In this document: positions 1 through 5,873 of the stretch, piece after piece
How the letters are laid out: the number at the start of each line of letters is the position of its first letter
Position numbering within the stretch: the first letter of the stretch is position 1
Assembly: GCA_946615495.1 (NCBI GenBank)
Contig: CAMOHY010000131.1
Location: 1 to 6,410 of the forward strand
Source of the DNA: an uncultured Clostridia bacterium
GTDB taxonomy: Bacteria > Bacillota > Clostridia > Christensenellales > Aristaeellaceae
DNA: 6,410 nt
Direction of reading: 5' to 3'
Translations under genes and position numbers: made by a program
The notes under the pieces: generated by a model
Databases searched by the model: none
Seen by the model: only the letters and a program-made list of their open reading frames with translations
What the model was told of the DNA's origin: nothing

Positions 1-40
1 GGCTTTCCTGTTTCCTTTGCCCCGGCTTTTCCCGCGCCGA

Positions 41-69
41 TTGACGTTTTTTTCCCCAGGAGGTATAAT
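41..69 (+). promoter_or_regulatory. Sigma-A type promoter of the B12 riboswitch operon
   Basis: The -35 hexamer TTGACG (41-46) is separated by exactly 17 bp from a perfect -10 TATAAT (64-69). Transcription should start near 76, only a few bases before the predicted first helix of the cobalamin riboswitch. This fits a promoter dedicated to the riboswitch transcript and gives a leader of about 400 nt before the first gene. I see no gene in bases 1-40. Confidence 0.85.
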
Positions 70-81
70 CATTTTCGACAA

Positions 82-330
82 ATGAATAGCCGGTGTATCT
101 GCGCAGCAATGCGCGGCGGAGGGAAGGGGCGCTGCTGCCGGCGCTCCGGAGGGCCGTCATGGGAACGCGGATGAGATTTCCGGGCTATCCCAGTAACCGT
201 GAAGCCGACGAACGCACGAGGACGCCACTGCGGGCCAAGGCGGGAGAGGACAAGCTTTTTCCCGTCCCCCTGGGCCTGTGGGAAGGTGTGCAAGTAGGAT
301 GAAGCCAAGCCGGGAGACCTGTTTACATCG
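82..330 (+). promoter_or_regulatory. Cobalamin (B12) riboswitch aptamer
   Basis: An RNA aptamer in the mRNA leader that binds a cobalamin and turns the downstream genes down when B12 is plentiful. The conserved core is visible in order: a 5' strand GCCGGT near 89-94, GGGAACGCGG at 161-170 followed by a diverged ATGAGATTTCC, GCTATCCCAGTAACCGTGA at about 184-202, GCCACTG at 224-230, GGGAAGGTG at 280-288, and the 3' B12 box AGCCAAGCCGGGAGACCTG at 303-321. The 3' end (ACCTGTTTACAT, about 318-329) can partly pair with 82-94 to close P1. Element order and spacing match the family; the exact ends are approximate. The downstream ABC transporter of the vitamin B12 class agrees with this call. Confidence 0.93.
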
Positions 331-477
331 TAAGTTGCCCCTGGGGATGGGAAACGCTGTTTGACCCATGCGGGATCGCACGGTCTTTTGGTGTTCCTCT
401 GGGGGGACGCTTTTCCTGTACGGAAAGGCGTCCTCGCTGTTTCATTTGGCAGAATGTATTTTATAGGAGGATAAACC
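331..477 (+). promoter_or_regulatory. Riboswitch expression platform
   Basis: This stretch links the aptamer to the first start codon and contains several possible structures. One hairpin pairs ATGGG (347-351) with CCCAT (365-369), extended inside by AAAC/GTTT. A stronger one pairs 405-416 with 422-433 (12 bp, one G-U pair, loop TGTAC). The ribosome binding site AGGAGG (465-470) lies 7 nt before the ATG at 478. TCCTC occurs at 395-399 and 431-435, and either copy could pair with GAGGA (467-471) and hide the ribosome binding site. The second copy overlaps the 3' arm of the strong hairpin, so the two structures compete. Whether control is by termination or by translation cannot be settled from sequence. 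Confidence 0.6.
405..433 (+). terminator. Terminator-like hairpin in the riboswitch leader (weak U tract)
   Basis: A 12-bp stem pairs 405-416 with 422-433 around a 5-nt loop. The following sequence, TCGCTGTTTCATTT, is only moderately U-rich, so intrinsic termination would be inefficient or the hairpin acts in another way. It is well placed to be the regulated stem of the cobalamin riboswitch. Confidence 0.45.
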
Positions 478-1392
478 ATGACCAAGAAACTGACTGCGCT
501 GCTGCTCAGCGCCCTGCTCCTGCTGTCCTTCAGCCCCGCGCTGGCGGAGGGCGGCGTCACTGTGACGGACATGATGGGCCGGGAAATTTCCCTGTCCGCC
601 CCCGCCAGCCGCGTCGTGGCGCTCACCGCCGCCGACTGCGAAATCCTCTGCGCCCTGGGCTGCGAGGACGCCCTGGTGGGCCGCGGCGAATACTGCGATT
701 ATCCTGCCTCTGTGCTGGAAAAGCCCTCTGTGCAGAGCGGCTATGAAACCAACATTGAGCAGATCATCGCCTTGGAGCCCCAGGTGGTGCTGATGGGCAC
801 CATGGCCCAAACCACCGAACAGGTGGAAGCGCTGCAAAACGCCGGGGTGCAGGTGGTGGTCAGCAACGCCCAGGACATTGAGGGCGTGTACACCGCCATC
901 CGCTTGATCGGCGCCCTGATGGGCAAGGACGCGGAAGCGGAGGAAATGGTGGCCGGGATGCAAAGCGCCTTTGCGGATATTGCCGCCAAGGCCGAAAATA
1001 CCGGCAAAACCGTGTATTTTGAAGTGTCCCCCCTCCAGTGGGGCTTGTGGACCGCCGGCAAAAACACCTTTATGGATGAATTGGCCGCCCTGTGCGGCCT
1101 CACCAACGCCTTTGCCGACGTGGAGGGCTGGGCCCAGATTTCCGAGGAACAGGTGCTGGAGCGCGACCCGGACTACATTGTGACCATTACCATGTATTAC
1201 GGCGAAGGCCCCACCCCCGTGGAGGAGATCAAGGGCCGTGAGGGCTGGGATGCCCTGAAGGCTGTGCAGAACGGCGATATCTTAAACGCCGACAGCAACG
1301 AAATCTCCCGTCCCGGCCCCCGGCTGCAGGACGCCGCCGAAACGATTTTTGATTTCGTGTACGGCGAGGAGAGCAACGCGCCCGCCGCCTGA
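478..1392 (+). CDS. btuF: Vitamin B12 ABC transporter, substrate-binding protein
   Basis: An extracytoplasmic corrinoid-binding protein that delivers its ligand to the membrane permease. At 304 residues it has the usual size of the BtuF/FecB (Peripla_BP_2) family. Residues 1-23 form a signal peptide (TKK, then a leucine-rich core) ending ALA before EGG, a signal peptidase I type site; there is no lipobox cysteine. The mature protein shows the two-lobe pattern: NIEQIIALEP (92-101) in the N lobe, then WTAGKNTFMDELAALCG (191-207), ISEEQVLERDPDYI (221-234) and RPGPRL (278-283) in the C lobe. By motif, E94 and E224 align with the two E. coli BtuF glutamates that dock to BtuC. The start is fixed by AGGAGG 7 nt upstream. 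First gene after the cobalamin riboswitch, hence the B12 assignment; fold alone would also allow heme or siderophores. Confidence 0.88.
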   Translation: MTKKLTALLLSALLLLSFSPALAEGGVTVTDMMGREISLSAPASRVVALTAADCEILCALGCEDALVGRGEYCDYPASVLEKPSVQSGYETNIEQIIALEPQVVLMGTMAQTTEQVEALQNAGVQVVVSNAQDIEGVYTAIRLIGALMGKDAEAEEMVAGMQSAFADIAAKAENTGKTVYFEVSPLQWGLWTAGKNTFMDELAALCGLTNAFADVEGWAQISEEQVLERDPDYIVTITMYYGEGPTPVEEIKGREGWDALKAVQNGDILNADSNEISRPGPRLQDAAETIFDFVYGEESNAPAA

Positions 1393-1402
1393 CGAAAATA
1401 CA

Positions 1403-1426
1403 GGGAGGGCTGGCAGCGGCCCTCCC
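1403..1426 (+). other. Intercistronic hairpin between binding protein and permease genes
   Basis: GGGAGGGC (1403-1410) pairs perfectly with GCCCTCCC (1419-1426) around an 8-nt loop. No U tract follows, so it is not a classical terminator. Its place after the first gene suggests a stabilising or attenuating structure that keeps binding-protein mRNA more abundant than permease mRNA, a common arrangement in ABC transporter operons. That role is inferred. Confidence 0.5.
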
Positions 1427-1470
1427 CAACGCTTTGACAAGGCTACCGAAAAAAAGTAAGGGGAACCAAT

Positions 1471-2502
1471 TTGAAAGCAACGAAGGAACGATTTTCTTTT
1501 CTGGAATACGCCCTCTTCACCCTGGCGCTGATCTTTGCGCTGCTGCTGTGCCTGTGCGTGGGCAGCGTGCCGCTGCCCCTTTCGGATACGCTGCGGGCGC
1601 TGTGGCGGGGCCTGTGGGGCCAGCCTCTTCCCGATGGGGTGAACAAGGCCATTCTGTTTTCCGTGCGGCTGCCGCGGGTGATTTGCGTGGCGCTGAGCGG
1701 GGCGGCCCTGTCTCTGTGCGGGGCGGCCATGCAGGGGCTTTTGCGCAATCCCCTGGCGGATGGCAGCACCCTGGGGGTGTCCGCCGGGGCGTCGCTGGGC
1801 GCGGTGATCGCCCTGGCGTTCGGCGTGGCCATTCCGGGCCTGCCCTACGCGGGCACCATGGGCATGGCCATGGCCTTTGCCTTTGCTTCGCTGCTGCTGA
1901 TTCTGTCCTTGGCTTACGCGCTGGACCGCTCCTTTTCCACCCATTCCATCATTTTGATCGGCGTTATTTTTTCCATGTTCGCCTCCGCGCTCATGAGCCT
2001 GGTCATCTCCTTCGCCGGGGAAAGAATCAAGTCCATCACGTTTTGGACCATGGGCTCCCTCGCCGGCAGCAACATGGACCACGCCCTGATTCTGCTGCTG
2101 GCCCTGGCGCTTTGCGGCGGCGTGCTGCTGCGGCATACGCGGGAGCTGAACGCCTTCGCCGTGGGCGAGGACAACGCCCGGAACGTGGGGGTGGATGTGC
2201 GCCGGGTCAAGCTGACCGTGCTCATCACCGTGTCGGTGCTCATCGGCGTGTGCGTGTCAATCGGCGGCACCATCAGCTTTGTGGGCCTGGTCACGCCCCA
2301 CATGGCGCGGATGCTGGCGGGGCCCAACCATAAGCGGCTGCTGCCCGCGTCCATGTTTTTGGGGGCCGTGTTCCTGCTTTTGTCCGATCTGGCGGCCCGC
2401 ACCCTGCTCAGCCCCATCGAGCTGTCCATCGGCGTGGTCACGAGTCTGGTGGGGGCGGTTGCCTTCGTCATTATTTTCCGGCGCACCAGGAAGGGCGGGT
2501 GA
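1471..2502 (+). CDS. btuC: Vitamin B12 ABC transporter, permease (FecCD/BtuC family)
   Basis: The membrane channel subunit, 343 residues, expected to form a homodimer with about ten helices per subunit. The start is TTG at 1471: AAGGGG lies 7 nt upstream and the first hydrophobic helix begins near residue 11. Family motifs are clear: RLPRV (66-70), GAAMQGLLRNPLAD (84-97) with LGVSAGA (101-107), WTMGSLAG (192-199), and the cytoplasmic coupling region GGTISFVGLVTPHMAR (265-280) with GPNHKRLLP (284-292). R66, R69 and R310 align by motif with E. coli BtuC arginines that receive the binding-protein glutamates. Two usually conserved prolines are replaced: NPLADG for NPLADP (residue 98) and GAVAF for GAPxF near 328-332. 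It overlaps the ATPase gene by 4 nt. Substrate is inferred from the riboswitch. Confidence 0.88.
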   Translation: MKATKERFSFLEYALFTLALIFALLLCLCVGSVPLPLSDTLRALWRGLWGQPLPDGVNKAILFSVRLPRVICVALSGAALSLCGAAMQGLLRNPLADGSTLGVSAGASLGAVIALAFGVAIPGLPYAGTMGMAMAFAFASLLLILSLAYALDRSFSTHSIILIGVIFSMFASALMSLVISFAGERIKSITFWTMGSLAGSNMDHALILLLALALCGGVLLRHTRELNAFAVGEDNARNVGVDVRRVKLTVLITVSVLIGVCVSIGGTISFVGLVTPHMARMLAGPNHKRLLPASMFLGAVFLLLSDLAARTLLSPIELSIGVVTSLVGAVAFVIIFRRTRKGG

Positions 2503-3263
2503 AGAGGATGCTGCAAGCAGAGCATTTGACCGTGCGCTACGGCGATTTTACCGCCGTGGACGATTTATCCTTTTCCCTGAACGCGGGGGACTGGCTCATG
2601 CTGGCTGGCCCCAACGGCGCGGGCAAAAGCACCCTCCTTTCCGCCCTGGCCCAGGGGCTGCCCTATCAGGGCCGCGTCACCCTGAACGGCCAGAATATCC
2701 GTTCCCTGTCCCCGGCGGCGCGGGCCAGGGAAATGGGGGTGCTCAGCCAGCACCACCGGGTGGAGTACGCCTACACGGTGGAGGAAATTGTGGGCCTGGG
2801 GCGCTACGCCCATGAACGGGGTTTTTTGTTCCACCGGGACAGCGAAGGGAAAAACGCCATGGAGCGGGCCTTGGAAATTACGGGCCTTGCCCCGCTGCGG
2901 CATCAAAGCGCCCTGGCCCTGTCCGGCGGCGAATTGCAGCGGGTGTTTCTGGCCCAGGTGTTTGCCCAGAACCCCCGCATCCTGCTTTTAGACGAGCCGG
3001 CCAACCATTTGGACCTGAAGTACCAGCAGCACATTTTCGATTTGATCGACATTTGGCGGCGGCAGGAGCGGCGGGCCGTCATTTCCGTGGTGCACGATTT
3101 GCCCCTGGCCCGGCGCTATGGCAGCCGGGCCCTGCTGCTGCACAAGGGAAAATGCGTGCGTCAGGGCGCTATGGACCAGGTTATGGCGCCGGACTGCCTG
3201 CGGGACGTGTACGAAATGGACGTGTACGCCTGGGTGCGGGACCTGCTGGAACCGTGGAACTAA
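2499..3263 (+). CDS. btuD: Vitamin B12 ABC transporter, ATP-binding protein
   Basis: The cytoplasmic ATPase that powers import, 254 residues, the normal length for FepC/BtuD-type subunits. All nucleotide-binding motifs are intact and in order: Walker A GPNGAGKST (37-45), Q-loop Q84, signature LSGGE (141-145), Walker B ILLLDEP (161-167), D-loop NHLD (169-172) and switch histidine H199. The GTG start overlaps the permease stop in a GTGA arrangement, which implies translational coupling; AGGAAGGG lies just upstream. An ATG three codons downstream (2508) is a possible alternative start. It is the last gene of the operon. No good intrinsic terminator is visible in 3264-3340, so the operon end is unclear. 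FepC-like proteins are hard to separate by substrate, so btuD rests on context. Confidence 0.88.
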   Translation: MKRMLQAEHLTVRYGDFTAVDDLSFSLNAGDWLMLAGPNGAGKSTLLSALAQGLPYQGRVTLNGQNIRSLSPAARAREMGVLSQHHRVEYAYTVEEIVGLGRYAHERGFLFHRDSEGKNAMERALEITGLAPLRHQSALALSGGELQRVFLAQVFAQNPRILLLDEPANHLDLKYQQHIFDLIDIWRRQERRAVISVVHDLPLARRYGSRALLLHKGKCVRQGAMDQVMAPDCLRDVYEMDVYAWVRDLLEPWN

Positions 3264-3334
3264 GCTTTCAGCCGGTATAAAAGGCTATGCGCGGGAAAAA
3301 TGTTCTGAAATTGCCCTTCGCCGGCCGGAAAGAA

Positions 3335-3363
3335 TGGAAAATTTCCGAAATTTGGTATATAAT
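3335..3363 (+). promoter_or_regulatory. Probable promoter of the LacI-family regulator gene
   Basis: A perfect -10 TATAAT (3358-3363), within TATATAAT, lies 17 bp from a weak -35 TGGAAA (3335-3340). A second TATAAT occurs at 3367-3372 with no matching -35. The start codon at 3400 follows an AAGAAGG ribosome binding site at about 3384-3390. Confidence 0.6.
3336..3353. promoter_or_regulatory. Overlapping inverted repeats: candidate operator of the LacI-family regulator
   Basis: AAATTTC-C-GAAATTT (3339-3353) is a perfect 7-bp inverted repeat with a one-base centre. It overlaps a second palindrome, GGAAA-A-TTTCC (3336-3346). Both lie in the -35/spacer region of the regulator's promoter, where a bound protein would block RNA polymerase. 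LacI-family proteins bind such palindromes as dimers and often repress themselves; the link here is inferred from position. An 8-bp palindrome TGACGTCA at 3372-3379, near the transcription start, is a second candidate. Confidence 0.45.
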
Positions 3364-3399
3364 ATTTATAATGACGTCAACGGAAGAAGGACTTGACCG

Positions 3400-4413
3400 A
3401 TGAAGAAAGTGACCATGCGGGATATCGGCGCGGCGCTGGGGGTAAGCACCGTTACCATTTCCAAGGCTCTCAGCGGCAAGGAAGGGGTCAGCGACGCAGT
3501 GCGGGATAAGATCATCGAAACCGCCCGGCAAATGGGCTACCATTACGGCGCGCCCCAGCCGGAGGCGGAGGGAAAGATTATCGGCATCCTCATCGCGGAC
3601 CGGCATTTCAGCGCCCCTTCCTTTTATTCCGCCCTGTACCGGGAATTGCTGCGGGAGGTAAAGGAGGCCGGCATGCTGGGCGTGCTGGAAATCGTCAGCG
3701 ACCAGGAGGAAATGAGCCAAACGCCGCCCCTGTCCATGACGGTGCAGAAGGTGTCCGGCATCGTGCTGGTGGGCCAGTTTGCGGATGAGTATGTGTCCGC
3801 CGTGCTGGATACGGGGCTGCCCACTGTGCTGCTGGACTTTTTCTGCGACGGGCTGGACGTGGACGCGGTGGTGAGCGACGGCTCCGGCGGCTGCTACCAG
3901 GTGACCCGCTATTTGATCGAGCGGGGGCACCGGGACATCGGCTTTGTGGGGAATATTGACCGCACCACCAGCATCATGGACCGCTACAGCGGTTTCCTGC
4001 GCGCCATGATGACCGCCAGGCTCGCCGTGCGGGAGGATTGGCTGCTGCGGGACAGCGACCGCCAGGGCCGCTATCCCCGCCAGTTTGATTTGCCCAAATC
4101 CCTGCCCACCGCTTTTGTGTGCAACAATGATATGGTGGCCTGCCTGCTGGCCAATCAATTGGAGGCCCAGGGCGTCCGGGTGCCGGAGGATGTGTCCATC
4201 GTAGGCTTTGATAATTTTGTGTACGGGGAAGGCGTTCGCCCCATTACCACCTATGCCGTGGACCAGCAGCGCATGGCCCAGGAAACCGTGCGCCGCATGA
4301 AGACCCGTATCCATGAGGGCATGGAGGGCCCGGTGCGCCTGTCCGTCAGCGGCTGGTTTGTGGAACGGGATTCCGTAATGGATTTGAACACTGGCCGCCG
4401 CTGCCATCCGTAA
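3400..4413 (+). CDS. LacI-family transcriptional regulator
   Basis: A DNA-binding repressor that normally senses a sugar or related small molecule. The N-terminal helix-turn-helix is typical: VTMRDIGAALGVSTVTISKAL (4-24), followed by SDAVRDKIIETARQMGY (31-47). The periplasmic-binding-protein-like effector domain starts near 59 (KIIGILIAD) and includes ERGHRDIGFVG (174-184), FVCNNDMVA (239-247) and VPEDVSIVGFDN (261-272). At 337 residues the length is normal. The hinge after GYHYG (46-50) reads APQPEAEGK and lacks the usual hinge helix with its minor-groove leucine, and is a few residues short. The start is supported by the ribosome binding site at about 3384-3390. The gene is monocistronic and convergent with the oxidoreductase. 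Likely targets are itself, the orphan promoter at 4487-4515 or the oxidoreductase; the effector is unknown. Confidence 0.92.
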   Translation: MKKVTMRDIGAALGVSTVTISKALSGKEGVSDAVRDKIIETARQMGYHYGAPQPEAEGKIIGILIADRHFSAPSFYSALYRELLREVKEAGMLGVLEIVSDQEEMSQTPPLSMTVQKVSGIVLVGQFADEYVSAVLDTGLPTVLLDFFCDGLDVDAVVSDGSGGCYQVTRYLIERGHRDIGFVGNIDRTTSIMDRYSGFLRAMMTARLAVREDWLLRDSDRQGRYPRQFDLPKSLPTAFVCNNDMVACLLANQLEAQGVRVPEDVSIVGFDNFVYGEGVRPITTYAVDQQRMAQETVRRMKTRIHEGMEGPVRLSVSGWFVERDSVMDLNTGRRCHP

Positions 4414-4433
4414 GCCTGTCAGCATGTAAACTA

Positions 4434-4515
4434 ATTATTTACTTAAAAAATTATTCTAAATATTTTTAATCATTAGCCAAAACCACTTGACAGCATGTGG
4501 TTTTTGGCTTATTAT
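4434..4515 (+). promoter_or_regulatory. Strong consensus promoter with AT-rich upstream region and no clear gene
   Basis: Perfect -35 TTGACA (4487-4492), a 17-bp spacer and -10 TATTAT (4510-4515, one mismatch) make this one of the best promoters in the window. About 40 bp of almost pure A/T (4430-4475) lie just upstream, like an UP element. The transcript would begin near 4522, run past a good ribosome binding site, and then read antisense into the oxidoreductase gene, with no recognisable coding sequence of its own. Confidence 0.65.
4475..4509. repeat. Long inverted repeat overlapping the orphan promoter; possible terminator or operator
   Basis: AGCCAAAACCAC (4475-4486) pairs with GTGGTTTTTGGCT (4497-4509), leaving one bulged T, around a 10-nt loop that begins with TTGACA. 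Read as RNA on the + strand, CCAC/GTGG followed by TTTTT is a weak terminator for the regulator gene. Read as DNA, the repeat brackets the -35 element of the following promoter and could be a repressor binding site. Both roles are inferred. Confidence 0.5.
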
Positions 4516-4525
4516 AGGGGTAACA

Positions 4526-4542
4526 AGCGCAAGACATGCGCT
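4526..4542. repeat. Short inverted repeat in the orphan 5' leader
   Basis: AGCGCA (4526-4531) and TGCGCT (4537-4542) are perfect complements around a 5-nt spacer. The repeat sits at the predicted transcription start of the orphan promoter, so it may be an operator or a 5' stabilising hairpin. ATCATTTTT also occurs twice nearby, at 4548-4556 and 4568-4576, flanking the ribosome binding site. Confidence 0.4.
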
Positions 4543-4556
4543 AAAATATCATTTTT

Positions 4557-4633
4557 AAGGAGGAAACATCATTTTTCTTATTATTCCCGGCAGCGTCACG
4601 GCGGATACATATCACCGGGACCGGGAGGCCTGA
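4557..4633 (+). pseudogene. Orphan ribosome binding site with a 20-codon frame lacking a standard start
   Basis: AAGGAGG (4557-4563) is followed after 7 nt by ATT (4571), the same spacing seen before the starts of the first two transporter genes. From this ATT a frame of 20 codons (beginning IFLIIPGS) runs to TGA at 4631-4633. No ATG, GTG or TTG lies within reach of the ribosome binding site. It may be the 5' end of a gene whose body was lost by deletion or rearrangement, a short peptide using the rare ATT start, or a mutated start. I do not recognise the encoded sequence. Confidence 0.35.
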
Positions 4634-4652
4634 AGGATACCTGAAGAATGGT

Positions 4653-5708
4653 TTATACGCGGGTTTTGATGACCTCGTTTTTCCGGCTGCTTTCAAAGGC
4701 CAGGTCCACGATGGTCATATCCCGGCGCATATCGTCAAAGGAAACGTACAGCGTTTCTTCCCCGCGCACGGCGGCGGCCAGGTTGCGGTGGTAGGCGCAG
4801 GGGTCGCTTTCCGCGTGAGGCAGGGGCAAGGTTTCCAAATATTCCGGCTTCAGCGGGGCCATGGTGCGGCTGGGGCCGATGTTTTTGCCAAACACGCTGT
4901 CAAAGCCCTGCACATTGCCCCGGATGCGGGCCATGCCGCCGGTTTTGCCGGTAAAGTCGTCTATTTTCAGGGTGCCCCGGTCGCCGTAAACGAACCAGCG
5001 GGGCAGGTCCTGCAGGCAGAAGGTGCCCACCTGCACCTTGGCGCACACGCCGTTGTCAAAGCCCATTTGCAATTCAAAGCTGTCGTCCACCGCGGGGGTG
5101 AGGATGGATTGCAGCCGGGCGTACACGCTTTCCACCCGGCGCCCTTCAAACAGGCATAGGCACTGGTCGATCAGGTGAATGCCCCAATCGTAAAGCATGC
5201 CGCCGCCCGCTTTGGGGTCGGCCCGCCAGCCAAAGCAAACGCCCCGCTGGCCGTATACCCGGTTTTGAAGCGAGGTAACGTGGCCGATCACGCCGGAATC
5301 CACGGCCTGCTTCACCATCAGAAAATCGGTGTCCCAGCGCCGGTTCTGGTGGCAGGTGAAAAGGCGGTTCGCCTTTTTGGCCGCGGCGATCACCTGTTCC
5401 AGCTCCGGAACGTTCATGGTAACAGGCTTTTCGCACATCACGTGCTTGCCCGCGTTCAGGCAGGCGATGGACAAGGAGGCGTGCACGTTGTTGGGCGTGC
5501 AGATGAACACCAGGGCTATTTCCTCGTCAGATAAAAAATCCTCCAGCCGGTCGTAAGCCCGCAGGCCCTCCTGCCGGGCGTTCATCAGCTTTTCTTCCTG
5601 AATGTCATGGGCGGCCACGATCTGAATTTCTTGAATTTCCCTGGTCCTTCTCAAATGGAAATTCCCCATATAACCAAACCCGATAATGCCGGCTTTTACG
5701 GTGCTCAC
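4653..5708 (-). CDS. Gfo/Idh/MocA-family NAD(P)-dependent oxidoreductase
   Basis: A cytoplasmic dehydrogenase of the family that includes inositol 2-dehydrogenase and glucose-fructose oxidoreductase; it oxidises or reduces a sugar, inositol or similar polyol. The N-terminal Rossmann fold has GFGYMG (10-15) and VFICTPNNVHA (67-77). The family signature CEKP (92-95) supplies the conserved lysine K94, and GGGMLYDWGIHLID (168-181) supplies the likely catalytic D174 and H178. The C-terminal alpha/beta domain follows from about 185 to 345. At 351 residues it is complete. The GTG start at 5708 is supported by GGGAGGA about 8 nt upstream. It is a single-gene unit, convergent with the LacI-family gene, which suggests but does not prove a shared carbohydrate pathway. 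The substrate cannot be told from sequence. Confidence 0.92.
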   Translation of the reverse strand: MSTVKAGIIGFGYMGNFHLRRTREIQEIQIVAAHDIQEEKLMNARQEGLRAYDRLEDFLSDEEIALVFICTPNNVHASLSIACLNAGKHVMCEKPVTMNVPELEQVIAAAKKANRLFTCHQNRRWDTDFLMVKQAVDSGVIGHVTSLQNRVYGQRGVCFGWRADPKAGGGMLYDWGIHLIDQCLCLFEGRRVESVYARLQSILTPAVDDSFELQMGFDNGVCAKVQVGTFCLQDLPRWFVYGDRGTLKIDDFTGKTGGMARIRGNVQGFDSVFGKNIGPSRTMAPLKPEYLETLPLPHAESDPCAYHRNLAAAVRGEETLYVSFDDMRRDMTIVDLAFESSRKNEVIKTRV

Positions 5709-5769
5709 AGGCTTATCCTCCCGGTTTTCATCAGATTTTGCCCGGCGGCTTCCCCTCCGGTGCGGACTC

Positions 5770-5778
5770 AGTATAGCA
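5770..5778 (-). promoter_or_regulatory. Extended -10 promoter of the oxidoreductase gene
   Basis: On the - strand, TGCTATACT is an extended -10 (TGn followed by TATACT, -10 at 5770-5775), with no good -35 but a T-rich upstream region. Transcription would begin near 5763, giving a leader of about 55 nt before the GTG at 5708. Lying beyond the terminator of the preceding gene, it would make the oxidoreductase an independent unit. Confidence 0.5.
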
Positions 5779-5820
5779 TAAGGAAGAAAAAAAGAAAATC
5801 AGTTTATTTCAAAAAAATGC

Positions 5821-5860
5821 AAAAAATGACCCCGACGGGTTTTGAAAGTTCCCGTCGGGG
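5821..5860 (-). terminator. Intrinsic terminator of the small NrdD-tail-like gene
   Basis: A perfect 10-bp GC-rich stem pairs CCCCGACGGG (5830-5839) with CCCGTCGGGG (5851-5860) around an 11-nt loop. On the - strand it is followed, after a few bases, by TTTTTT (5821-5826) and a further T-rich run. It begins 13 nt after the stop codon of the - strand gene at 5874, a textbook position. Confidence 0.9.
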
Positions 5861-5873
5861 CCTTGTTCAAGCG

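Noticed and set aside
69..626. A 185-codon - strand open frame across the leader
   Set aside because: It lies opposite the cobalamin riboswitch and the start of btuF and has no recognisable protein motif.
1282..2136. A 284-codon - strand open frame opposite the permease gene
   Set aside because: Low-complexity Gln/Arg/Gly/His composition typical of antisense frames; the + strand permease has strong family motifs.
3270..3330. A terminator for the B12 operon (AGCC/GGCT and CCGGCCGG repeats)
   Set aside because: The stems are short and no U tract follows, so I do not call a terminator here.
3268..4425. A 385-codon open frame on the - strand opposite the LacI-family gene
   Set aside because: It is antisense to a clearly recognisable gene, is rich in His, Gly, Gln and Ala as expected of a GC-rich shadow frame, and has no family motif.
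4420..4498. Direct repeat of CAGCATGT at 4420-4427 and 4491-4498 as a mobile-element footprint
   Set aside because: Eight bases at this distance can occur by chance and there are no terminal inverted repeats or transposase remnants between them.
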